Assembly: GCA_002779455.1 (NCBI GenBank)
Contig: PEWM01000250.1
Location: 1-11,715 of the forward strand
Direction: 5' to 3'
From: Deltaproteobacteria bacterium CG07_land_8_20_14_0_80_60_11
GTDB lineage: Bacteria > Desulfobacterota > Desulfobaccia > Desulfobaccales > 0-14-0-80-60-11
Length of the DNA: 11,715 nucleotides
Part shown: piece by piece, positions 6,380 to 11,715 of the stretch
How positions within the stretch are numbered: the stretch's first letter is position 1
How the letters are laid out: the number at the start of each line of letters is the position of its first letter
Translations under genes and position numbers: made by a program
The notes under the pieces: generated by a model
Database searches by the model: none
The model's input: the letters and a program-made list of their open reading frames with translations, nothing else
What the model was told of the DNA's origin: nothing

Positions 6380-6477
6380 ATTATTTGCACAAAAGTGCGA
6401 TAATGAAAGCTCAGGAGACCGGGCCGGGTCAGGGCCCGATGCTTGTTAATTACTCCATACTCCGGGAGGATGTGGAT

Positions 6478-6747
6478 ATGCCAGGTTTCAACGGGATGGG
6501 GCCGTGGGGTCGCGGGCTCCGCCGCGGCAAGAGTTGGAGAGATTGCCACTTGGGGGGCGAGTATGAGTTCCCCGGCTACGGCCCGGCCATGTGGTGGGAT
6601 ATCCCGGCTGCCAGGTCGTATGCTACCCAGAAAGAGGAACTGGCCGACCTGAGGTGTCGGGTCCAAATGCTGACCCAGGAACTGGAGACGGTTCAGAAAC
6701 GGATTGCCGAATTGGCCAAGGAAGTGGACCGGACCCTGGACGGTTAG
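6478..6747 (+). CDS. DUF5320-like small protein
   Basis: An 89-residue protein starting at ATG 6478 with a strong GGGAGGA (6464-6470) seven bases upstream. The N-terminus 'MPGFNGMGPWGRG' is the glycine/methionine-rich start typical of DUF5320 proteins. The middle is rich in Gly, Pro, Tyr and Trp. Residues ~50-89 form a coiled coil ('KEELADLRCRVQMLTQELET', then 'VQKRIAELAKEVDR'). Single Cys residues occur near 19 and 58. The usual 'MTGRGAGYC' continuation is replaced by 'LRRGKSWRDC', so this is a divergent member. DUF5320 proteins are typically found in anaerobes near NifX/NifB-like and Mrp-type iron-sulfur genes (family knowledge); none of these is in this window. Function is unknown. The frame can be extended upstream to a TTG at 6385, but no ribosome site supports that. 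Confidence 0.72.
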   Translation: MPGFNGMGPWGRGLRRGKSWRDCHLGGEYEFPGYGPAMWWDIPAARSYATQKEELADLRCRVQMLTQELETVQKRIAELAKEVDRTLDG

Positions 6748-6776
6748 CCCGGCCGGGGGAATTTTTTCGTTTTTTT
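6748..6776 (+). terminator. Weak possible terminator after the DUF5320-like gene
   Basis: Immediately after the TAG stop comes the palindrome CCCGGCCGGG (6748-6757), then AA and two T-runs (6762-6767 and 6770-6776). The T-runs suit an intrinsic terminator, but the stem has little room for a loop, so the call is tentative. Confidence 0.35.
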
Positions 6777-6836
6777 CTCGAACCGCCCTGGGGCACCGCG
6801 CTCTGTGCCCTTAGAGCTCCCCTCCCATCCCCCTGT

Positions 6837-6890
6837 AGGGGTGGACCGGCGCGTCCGCCCTTGGGGGAGCGCACCCGCAGGTCCACCCCT
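6837..6890. repeat. 11-bp inverted repeat pair between convergent genes
   Basis: AGGGGTGGACC (6837-6847) and GGTCCACCCCT (6880-6890) are perfect inverted repeats bracketing 32 nt. They lie between the DUF5320-like gene (plus strand) and the DUF5661-like gene (minus strand), 30 nt past the end of the latter. The form 'GTAGGGGTGGACC ... GGTCCACCCC' looks like a dispersed palindromic repeat. As RNA it could also protect the 3' end of either convergent transcript. No T-run follows. Confidence 0.55.
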
Positions 6891-6920
6891 TGTATTACTT
6901 GTATTAACGGTATGCCGTTC

Positions 6921-7358
6921 TTACGGGATCTCCCGGAATTCCGCCTCAGCCAGGGCCAGTTTGGCCTTGAGGAGCTTCCGGTATTTTTGGGCGGCCTTGC
7001 CCAGATCTTTGGCCGTCATGGCCTTGAGGAGATCGCCCTCCAGTTCGGCCACGTCCAGGCGCTGGTAATAGTCCATGGTCTCCTTGAGGTGGGCCAGGAC
7101 GATCTTCCCCGTCAGGATGGGGTGATTATTGGTGACGTTGGCATCCTGGAAGCGGGTGCCGTGTTCCAGTTCCACTTCCAGGCCGATGACGAAATCCACC
7201 AGGGGGATAGGCATGCCCTCGGTGTTGACCTCCTGCAGAATCACCCGGGCCTCCTCAGCCATTACCTTGGCATCCGCCAGTTGGGTCCAGTCCCGGATGT
7301 TCAGTGCCTTGCAGACCCGCTGCACTTCCTCCACGGTGACGTAAACGGGAAGTTCCAT
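6921..7358 (-). CDS. DUF5661-like protein
   Basis: A 145-residue, mostly helical soluble protein with no signal peptide. The central segment 'VIGLEVELEHGTRFQDANVT' followed by 'NNHPILTGKIVLAHLKET' matches what I remember of the DUF5661 family, where 'G-ElEHG ... NVT-dDp--tGKIalAHL-E-pDYY-RL' is conserved. The His, Glu and Asp residues in it could bind metal, but this is not established. The C-terminal third is a Lys/Ala/Glu-rich helix. ATG 7358 has a strong AAAGGAG five bases upstream. The gene follows the FAD oxidoreductase by 83 nt on the same strand and is probably the last gene of that operon. The gap holds a weak 6-bp hairpin (TGGGGC 7403-7408 with GCCCCA 7416-7421). Function is unknown. 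Confidence 0.72.
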   Translation of the reverse strand: MELPVYVTVEEVQRVCKALNIRDWTQLADAKVMAEEARVILQEVNTEGMPIPLVDFVIGLEVELEHGTRFQDANVTNNHPILTGKIVLAHLKETMDYYQRLDVAELEGDLLKAMTAKDLGKAAQKYRKLLKAKLALAEAEFREIP

Positions 7359-7441
7359 ACCATCTCCTTTCTTGAGTGGTTAATTCCTTTTGATTCAGGC
7401 GGTGGGGCGGTTGTGGCCCCAGGCCGGCAATTTGCCGAATC

Positions 7442-8647
7442 TTACTTCAGGCGTTTAAAGTCAAAATCCGCCTGGGCCAGTTCGCCTTTGAGAAGGCTGA
7501 TGTCCGTTTTCTTGTTGATGGCGGCCTGGATTTCAGCGCTGCCTCGGATATCGCCCAGGAGAATGGCCCCCACCAGGAGATTATCCCGGATTACCAACTT
7601 GCGGTAGGTTTTTTTGGCCGAATCCGTGTGGACGACGGCTGAAAGCTTGCCGTCGGCATCGATGTCGCCGGCGGCCATTAGGTCGATCCCCACCACCTTG
7701 AGGACGTTGGACGGCAGGGTGCCCTCGTATTTCGCCGCCTGTCCCGCCATGGCGGCGCCGGCCACCGCGCCCTGCGCCATGGCGGCGGGCCAGATGCCGT
7801 AAAACCGCCCCCGGTGCTCGATGAGGTCCCCGGCGGCGTAAATGCCCTCCCGGGAGGTTTTCATGGCGTCATCCACCTTGACGCCTTTGTCGATGTCCAA
7901 GCCCAGGGCCTGGGCCAGGGAGAGATCGGGCCGCACCCCGGCGGAAATGAGCACCAGGTCGCCTTTGAGCTTCTCCCCGCCTTCGAGGTTGACCGTCAGC
8001 CCATCCGGGCCGGGAGCGATCTCCTGGGTCTTGGCCCCCAGGTGAAAGGTAAAGCCCATGTCCCCCATCTGCCGCGCCAGGATGGCGGCGCCGGCCGCGT
8101 CCATCTGGCGGGGCAGCAGCCGGGGAAAAAACTCCACCACGAATACCTTCAGGCCCATCTGACGCAGACCGTTGCCGGCCTCGAGACCCAGGAGGCCGCC
8201 GCCGATCAACACCGCGGTCTGGGCTCCCGCCGCGGCCTGCCTGATCCGGTCGGCATCGGCCAGGGTCCGCAGAGTGAAGACCCCGGCGGAGTCCGCCCCT
8301 GGAATCGGCGGGACAAAGGAGTTGCCGCCGGTGGCCAGGAGGAGCTTGTCGAAGGGGAACCGCTCCCCCTTGTCGGTCTCCACAAATTTCTGGGCGGCGT
8401 CGATCTGCGTCACCCGGGTGTCCAGATAGAGGTCGATGCGGTGCTGGTCGTACCAGCTTTGATGGTGCAGGATGATCTGGTCCACCGCCTTGTCCCCCGC
8501 CAGGAACGAAGGCAGGGCCGGCACATAGTAGAAGGGCCAGGACTCCCGGGAAAAGACGACAATTTTGCCTTCCGGGTCATGTTTCCGGATATTCTCCGCC
8601 GCGGCATTGCCCGCCACGCCGTTACCGATGATCAGATACGTGGTCAT
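7442..8647 (-). CDS. NAD(P)H/FAD-dependent oxidoreductase (NirB N-terminal/rubredoxin-reductase-like)
   Basis: A 401-residue cytoplasmic flavoprotein of the pyridine-nucleotide disulfide oxidoreductase superfamily. The FAD-binding Rossmann motif GNGVAG is at residues 8-13, 'LLLATGG' at 102-108, the NAD(P)H-binding GGGLLGLE at 149-156, and the second FAD motif 'TSREGIYAAGD' near 280-290. The C-terminal ~100 residues form the usual dimerisation/regulatory domain. There is no CxxC and no Cys in the active-site region ('YYVPALPSFLAG', residues 40-51), so it is not a disulfide reductase or Cys-dependent NADH oxidase. It resembles enzymes that pass electrons from NAD(P)H to a partner such as rubredoxin, ferredoxin or a flavoprotein. 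ATG 8647 has AAAGGAG five bases upstream; the frame extends to 8725 but without homology. It follows the flavin-binding gene by 91 nt, probably in one operon. Confidence 0.88.
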   Translation of the reverse strand: MTTYLIIGNGVAGNAAAENIRKHDPEGKIVVFSRESWPFYYVPALPSFLAGDKAVDQIILHHQSWYDQHRIDLYLDTRVTQIDAAQKFVETDKGERFPFDKLLLATGGNSFVPPIPGADSAGVFTLRTLADADRIRQAAAGAQTAVLIGGGLLGLEAGNGLRQMGLKVFVVEFFPRLLPRQMDAAGAAILARQMGDMGFTFHLGAKTQEIAPGPDGLTVNLEGGEKLKGDLVLISAGVRPDLSLAQALGLDIDKGVKVDDAMKTSREGIYAAGDLIEHRGRFYGIWPAAMAQGAVAGAAMAGQAAKYEGTLPSNVLKVVGIDLMAAGDIDADGKLSAVVHTDSAKKTYRKLVIRDNLLVGAILLGDIRGSAEIQAAINKKTDISLLKGELAQADFDFKRLK

Positions 8648-8675
8648 GCTGGCTCCTTTCTGCCGGGGGGTTTGA

Positions 8676-8719
8676 GGGGAGGTCGGTTTTGGGGGCGAAT
8701 GATCCCCATCGACCTCCCC
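8676..8719 (-). other. Intercistronic stem-loop between the flavoprotein and oxidoreductase genes
   Basis: CGACCTCCCC (8710-8719) and GGGGAGGTCG (8676-8685) form a perfect 10-bp stem. Its 24-nt loop contains a second nested GGGG/CCCC stem. In the minus-strand transcript it lies 28 nt upstream of the oxidoreductase start and just after the flavoprotein stop. No T-run follows, so an mRNA-processing or stability element that sets different levels of the two genes is more likely than a terminator. It may also be a dispersed palindrome. Confidence 0.55.
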
Positions 8720-8738
8720 CGGCAACTCCTCGGAAACC

Positions 8739-9134
8739 TTATTTCCCCTCGAGGTCGCCGGCGCCGACCACCGGCAAGACCTGGTCGACCCGGAAGAAGA
8801 CCAGGAAGCGCGGACCCTCCTGTTTTTCCTGTTCCGGCGGGTAACTCCGGCGGCGCAGGGCGTACAGGAGGTCGGTATCCTGTTCCTCCCGGATTTTCGT
8901 GAGATAGAGCCTTTTCCCCTTATAGCCGGGGCCCGCTTCCAGAAACAGGTAGGCCGCCTGGGGGTTGGACTGCAAGTTGTTATGGGTCAGGCGGCGGGGC
9001 ATGATGAACGCCACGGTATTATCCTCCATGACGTGGGGCCGGGCAAAAATTGCCAGGTTGACCCGGCCGGAGGCGTCGGCCGTGGCCAGCACCCCGTGGC
9101 CCTTGGTTTGTTCAAAATACGGTTTCAGATCCAT
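8739..9134 (-). CDS. Pyridoxamine 5'-phosphate oxidase-family (FMN-binding split-barrel) protein
   Basis: A 131-residue small flavoprotein-like domain. The fold is recognised from 'GVLATADASGRVNLAIFARP' (first beta pair), 'NTVAFIMPRRLTHNNLQSNP' (strand plus the 'R-T-NL--NP' helix typical of PNPOx-like proteins) and 'QAAYLFLEAG'. The C-terminus carries 'FLVFFRVDQVLPV', the last barrel strand. Members bind FMN, F420, heme or flavin at a dimer interface; which one applies here cannot be read. ATG 9134 is preferred because GGGAG lies about seven bases upstream and the family match begins there; the frame extends to 9188. It is the first gene downstream of a promoter with a Fur-box-like element and precedes the FAD oxidoreductase, so electron exchange between the two is plausible (inference). 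Confidence 0.82.
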   Translation of the reverse strand: MDLKPYFEQTKGHGVLATADASGRVNLAIFARPHVMEDNTVAFIMPRRLTHNNLQSNPQAAYLFLEAGPGYKGKRLYLTKIREEQDTDLLYALRRRSYPPEQEKQEGPRFLVFFRVDQVLPVVGAGDLEGK

Positions 9135-9264
9135 GATGATTCTCCCTGCTGAAGTTCCCCGGAGGGAAAGGTTGGCCGCCTGGCTCACCGCCAGGCTAAA
9201 AGATGGATCGATTGCCAGGATGGCCGGGTCGGTGCTGGCTGGTTAATTATATAGTAATTTTTAT

Positions 9265-9293
9265 TAATTAATAACTATTATCATAACTGTCAA
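9265..9293 (-). promoter_or_regulatory. Sigma70-like promoter with Fur-box-like operator for the flavoprotein operon
   Basis: On the minus strand a perfect TTGACA (9293-9288) is followed after 17 nt by TAATTA (9270-9265). The spacer and box edges (9288-9270) read AGTTATGATAATAGTTATT, which matches the 19-bp Fur consensus GATAATGATAATCATTATC at 13 of 19 positions, including the central ATGATAAT. The transcript would begin about 9258, giving a leader of roughly 120 nt before the ATG at 9134. The DNA here is strongly AT-rich, which raises the chance of a fortuitous match. Confidence 0.55.
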
Positions 9294-9302
9294 GGTAAAC
9301 CT

Positions 9303-9560
9303 TTTCTTTTTATCAGATAAGGATTAATCCTGCTTACGTCAACGCCTCTTCGACGCAAAGATTCATGGCGGCCGCGCCGTTTTTCACTTGGAGTTTTGGG
9401 CGAGGGTACCATACAATAAGGCGCATCGGCATTGCCCCCCTTGAACCAGCCTTTACCCGGGCGGCCCGCCGGCCAGGCTCCGAGCGGCAAAAGTTGGGGG
9501 GAGGCAGTTGCTCATGGGCCTTTGGCCCACCCGCAAATTATGAAAATCTGGTATTGACTG
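9303..9560. other. Gene-free stretch between divergent transcription units
   Basis: No supported gene. The only structured element noted is a short hairpin, TGGGCC (9515-9520) with GGCCCA (9524-9529). A 32-codon minus-strand frame (9432-9334) preceded by a G-rich run was seen, but it has no further support. Confidence 0.4.
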
Positions 9561-9563
9561 GTG

Positions 9564-9585
9564 GCACAGCCTTTCCAGGCTGTGC
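9564..9585. repeat. Palindromic hairpin, REP-like copy 1
   Basis: GCACAGCCT (9564-9572), loop TTCC, AGGCTGTGC (9577-9585): a perfect 9-bp stem. It belongs to the same family as the hairpins at 9605-9628 and 11488-11509, which flank the efflux gene. Relative to the copy at 11488 it differs by a paired C/G to G/C swap in the stem. Confidence 0.7.
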
Positions 9586-9604
9586 ACGGCTAACCTGCTT
9601 CCTT

Positions 9605-9628
9605 GGCACAGGCTGGAAAGCCTGCGCC
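9605..9628. repeat. Palindromic hairpin, REP-like copy 2 (inverted orientation)
   Basis: GGCACAGGCT (9605-9614), loop GGAA, AGCCTGCGCC (9619-9628): a 10-bp stem with one G-T type mismatch. The loop GGAA is the reverse complement of the TTCC loops of the other two copies, so this copy is inverted relative to them. AACTTTTCAAG follows at 9641-9651 and recurs after the copy at 11488. Confidence 0.68.
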
Positions 9629-9716
9629 ACCAATTTAAAGAACTTTTCAAGAACAGAAAGCCTTGTGGGTCCAGAGAGGCAGTAACGGCTAAATTTTGCG
9701 AACGGCCACAGAAATT

Positions 9717-11309
9717 ATGAGGGGTTGGAGCAGCGCTAGCCGGGTAAGCAGGCTGGTTGGCCTGGTCGCCGGCCTGGCCATGCTGGTTCTGGGCTGCACC
9801 ATGGTGGGGCCCGACTACGTGCGCCCGCCGGCCCAGGTGGAGCAGACCTGGATGGACACCGGTGACCATCGGGTCCAAACCGCGTCGGCAGACTACAAGG
9901 ACTGGTGGCAGGCCTTCAAAGACCCGGCCCTCAACCAGTTCATCGACACCGCCTACCGGGAGAACCTGACGCTCCGGATTGCCGGGGTGCGCGTCCTTGC
10001 GGCCCGGGCCCAACTGGGCGTGGCCATCGGGGGCATCTATCCCCAAACCCAACAGGGCGCCGGCTCGTTCACTAGAACCCGTCTCAGTGAAAGCTCACCC
10101 GATGCCGCCACTTCCAGTCAATTTACCTTTAACCAGGCCCAGTTGGGGCTGAACGCCAGTTGGGAACTGGACTTCTGGGGCAAATTCCGCCGGGGCATCC
10201 AGGCCGCCGATGCCAGTCTACAGGCGACCATCGCCGATTATGACAATGTCCTGGTCAGCCTCACCGCGGATGTCGCGAACAGCTACATTGCCATCCGCAC
10301 CCTGGAAAAACGGCTGGCCATTGCCAGAGAAAACGTTCGCATCCAGACCGAGAGCTTGCAGATCGCCGAGGCGCGGTTTTTGGGCGGCGCCACCTCAGAA
10401 CGGGACGTCCAACAGGCCAAGACCATTCTGGCTAACACCCAGGCGACCATCCCCACCCTGGAGAGCCAGGTGCGCCAGGTCAAAAATGCCCTGTGCGTGC
10501 TCCTGGGCCTGCCGCCGACCAACCTGGCGGACCGGTTGAAGGGTAAGTCGGAAATTCCCGCCCCCCCGCCCCAGGTGGCGGTGGGCATTCCCGCCGATCT
10601 GTTGCGCCGGCGGCCGGACATCCGCAGCGCCGAGTTGCGGGCCGTGGCCCAATGCAGCCGCATCGGGGTGGCCAAGGCCGACCTCTACCCGGCCTTCTCC
10701 CTGACCGGCACGGTGGGGTTCCAGGCCAGTGATGTAGCCAATTTCTATATGGGCGACCTTTTCCAGTGGCAGAGCCGCGCCGCCGGGTTTGGCCCCTCCT
10801 TCCAGTGGAACCTCTTTAACTACGGGCGCCTCACCAACCAGGTGCGGGTGCAGGACGCCCGCTTCCAAGAGGCGCTCATTGCGTATCAGAACTCAGTCCT
10901 CAAGGCCCAGCAGGAGGTGGAGGACAATTTGGTGGCGTTCCTGAAGGCCCAGGAACGGGCTCGATTTCTATCCGACAGCACCACCGCGGCGATGCGGTCG
11001 CTGGAGCTGGCCGTCCTCCAGTACCGGGAGGGAATCACCGACTTCACTACCGTCCTGACGGCCCAGCAGGCCCTGTTGAGCGAGCAGGACAACCTGGCCA
11101 CTACCCTGGGAGACATCTCCCGCAACCTGGTGGGGATTTACCGGGCCCTGGGGGGCGGCTGGGAGATTCGGGAAGGACAGGATTTTGTGCCGGAGTCCAT
11201 CAAAGAGACCATGGCCAGGCGCACCAATTGGGGCCGCCTGCTGGCCCCGGCGGCGGTGGCGCCGGCCCCGGAGGGTCAACGCCGACTGATTCGCGCCCCG
11301 GATTGGTAA
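9717..11309 (+). CDS. RND efflux outer-membrane factor lipoprotein (NodT/OprM family)
   Basis: A 530-residue TolC-like outer-membrane channel for tripartite drug or metabolite efflux. The signal peptide ends in 'GLAMLVLGC', with lipidated Cys27, followed by the family start 'TMVGPDYVRP'. Two outer-membrane-efflux repeats follow: the first contains 'LGLNASWELDFWGKFRRGIQ' and the second 'IPADLLRRRPDIRSAELRAV' and 'GPSFQWNLFNYGRL', all hallmark NodT/OprM sequences. Long alpha-helical hairpins lie between. Residues after ~490 form a variable tail. ATG 9717 gives a normal signal peptide; an in-frame TTG at 9696 is also possible, and neither has a clear ribosome site. A gene that looks like the periplasmic adaptor follows 230 nt downstream, so the order is outer-membrane factor first. 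REP-like hairpins lie on both sides. The transported substrate cannot be inferred. Confidence 0.92.
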   Translation: MRGWSSASRVSRLVGLVAGLAMLVLGCTMVGPDYVRPPAQVEQTWMDTGDHRVQTASADYKDWWQAFKDPALNQFIDTAYRENLTLRIAGVRVLAARAQLGVAIGGIYPQTQQGAGSFTRTRLSESSPDAATSSQFTFNQAQLGLNASWELDFWGKFRRGIQAADASLQATIADYDNVLVSLTADVANSYIAIRTLEKRLAIARENVRIQTESLQIAEARFLGGATSERDVQQAKTILANTQATIPTLESQVRQVKNALCVLLGLPPTNLADRLKGKSEIPAPPPQVAVGIPADLLRRRPDIRSAELRAVAQCSRIGVAKADLYPAFSLTGTVGFQASDVANFYMGDLFQWQSRAAGFGPSFQWNLFNYGRLTNQVRVQDARFQEALIAYQNSVLKAQQEVEDNLVAFLKAQERARFLSDSTTAAMRSLELAVLQYREGITDFTTVLTAQQALLSEQDNLATTLGDISRNLVGIYRALGGGWEIREGQDFVPESIKETMARRTNWGRLLAPAAVAPAPEGQRRLIRAPDW

Positions 11310-11344
11310 AGGGGGCATAGCCGAGGGGCGGGATGAATTGTCCT

Positions 11345-11456
11345 GGTTCCCAAGTTGAACTTGGGAACCCGCGTGGAACCCAAGCTCAGCTTGGAACCTA
11401 GCCAATACCAAGCAAAGCTTGGCGGGCAATGGCGTTCCCAAGCCAAGCTTGGGAAC
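11345..11456. repeat. Array of four palindromic hairpins sharing a CCAAG/CTTGG core
   Basis: Four consecutive hairpins lie in 112 bp between the efflux gene and the adaptor gene: GGTTCCCAAGTT/AACTTGGGAACC (11345-11369), CCAAGCT/AGCTTGG (11380-11394), CCAAGC/GCTTGG (11408-11422) and GTTCCCAAGC/GCTTGGGAAC (11434-11456). The stems are 12, 7, 6 and 10 bp with loops of 1-3 nt. All share a CCAAG core and two share the GTTCCC outer arm, so they are diverged copies of one element. No T-run follows, and the spacing is irregular, unlike CRISPR. Confidence 0.75.
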
Positions 11457-11487
11457 GAGAAGGCGCCAAAATTGGTAATGGCAGGTA

Positions 11488-11509
11488 GCACAGGCTTTCC
11501 AGCCTGTGC
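11488..11509. repeat. Palindromic hairpin, REP-like copy 3
   Basis: GCACAGGCT (11488-11496), loop TTCC, AGCCTGTGC (11501-11509): a perfect 9-bp stem. It is the downstream counterpart of the two hairpins at 9564 and 9605, so the family brackets the efflux gene. AACTTTTCAAG follows at 11515-11525, as it does after the copy at 9605. Confidence 0.7.
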
Positions 11510-11539
11510 GGAAAAACTTTTCAAGGCAGTGGTGCCGAA

Positions 11540-11715
11540 ATGAGGGTGTCATTCATGCAAAGAAGGGGAGAGGCCGGGACCGGAGCGGGGCAAGGCAGAC
11601 CGTCGCCACGGCCGCGCAACCGCGCCCGGGCCGCGATGATAACCCTGGCGATCCTGATGGCAAGCGCCGCGTGTGGCGACCGGAGCACCTTCGTGCCGCC
11701 GCCGCCGCCCAAGGT
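11540..11715 (+). CDS. RND efflux periplasmic adaptor (membrane fusion protein), N-terminus only, cut by window end
   Basis: An open frame runs from ATG 11540 to the end of the window without a stop (~58 codons). The N-terminus is basic and Arg-rich, followed by a hydrophobic segment 'MITLAILMASAAC', then 'GDRSTFVPPPPPKV'. A Cys followed within ~10 residues by a proline run and then Val is typical of lipoprotein adaptors of the AcrA/MexA type, which link an RND pump to the outer-membrane channel. The position right after a NodT-type channel gene supports this. An in-frame ATG at 11555, with GAGG nine bases upstream, is an equally good start. The lipobox-like SAAC is not ideal, so lipidation is probable rather than certain. 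The adaptor domains and the pump gene lie outside the window. Confidence 0.65.
   Translation, partial: MRVSFMQRRGEAGTGAGQGRPSPRPRNRARAAMITLAILMASAACGDRSTFVPPPPPK

Noticed and set aside
6385..6477. Upstream TTG/ATG starts extending the DUF5320-like protein by up to 31 residues
   Set aside because: No ribosome site precedes them, the extension overlaps the expected leader just after the -10 box, and ATG 6478 has a near-ideal GGGAGGA and the family-typical MPGFNGMGP start.
7814..8902. 362-codon plus-strand open frame opposite the FAD oxidoreductase
   Set aside because: Antisense shadow; low-complexity Gly/Pro/Arg product and no plausible motif. The minus strand has intact FAD and NAD(P)H motifs.
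9365..9685. 106-codon plus-strand open frame upstream of the efflux gene
   Set aside because: It runs through the two REP-like hairpins and has no recognisable domain. Composition and position suggest a chance frame.
11345..11456. Possible CRISPR-like array
   Set aside because: The units are palindromes of different length and sequence with irregular spacing and no unique spacers of constant size. No cas gene is nearby.

Overview
The window (11.7 kb, GC-rich genes separated by a few AT-rich spacers) looks chromosomal and comes from a Gram-negative bacterium with an outer membrane. It carries an MCE/Mla-type lipid transporter with an auxiliary lipoprotein, an RND-type outer-membrane factor and several lipobox signal peptides. 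DUF5320-like and DUF5661-like proteins next to a NAD(P)H/FAD oxidoreductase, and the many intergenic palindromes, suggest an anaerobic deltaproteobacterial (Desulfobacterota-like) genome. That placement is inference from gene content; no rRNA or tRNA is present to confirm it.

Layout. (1) 1-1194, plus strand: the C-terminal SIS half of an RpiR-type regulator, then a class II aldolase with all metal ligands. (2) 1207-1775, plus strand: a small palindrome, a HicB-type antitoxin without a recognisable HicA, and an abutting 59-codon ORF of unknown function. (3) 6064-1808, minus strand: a cache-like lipoprotein, then STAS-MlaE permease, MlaF ATPase, MlaD (MCE) and a PqiC/DUF330-type lipoprotein. 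The last three genes are nearly contiguous (1-nt gap, then an ATGA overlap), so this is an envelope lipid-transport operon. (4) 6065-6747: an AT-rich divergent region with a strong sigma70-like promoter and a dyad operator reading into a DUF5320-like protein. (5) 9293-6921, minus strand: a promoter with a Fur-box-like element, then a pyridoxamine-phosphate-oxidase-like flavoprotein, a NAD(P)H/FAD oxidoreductase and a DUF5661-like protein, a probable small redox operon. (6) 9515-11715, plus strand: an RND outer-membrane factor lipoprotein, an array of palindromic hairpins, and the first ~58 codons of what looks like the RND periplasmic adaptor, cut by the window end.

How the parts work together. 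The MCE operon encodes the inner-membrane ABC machine (permease, ATPase, MCE ring) plus a lipoprotein partner, but neither MlaC nor MlaA. The helical tail of MlaD together with the PqiC-like lipoprotein suggests a bridge across the periplasm rather than a soluble shuttle. The two flavoproteins probably exchange electrons or act on a common substrate; the substrate cannot be read from sequence. The efflux genes form the start of a tripartite pump.

No mobile element, CRISPR array, tRNA or rRNA was found. The most unusual non-coding signal is the set of palindromes around the efflux gene, including hairpins that differ by a compensatory base-pair swap. I did not find an unambiguous new system. 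The best candidates are the MCE variant with its cache lipoprotein, the HicB/59-aa pair, and the putatively Fur-controlled flavoprotein operon.
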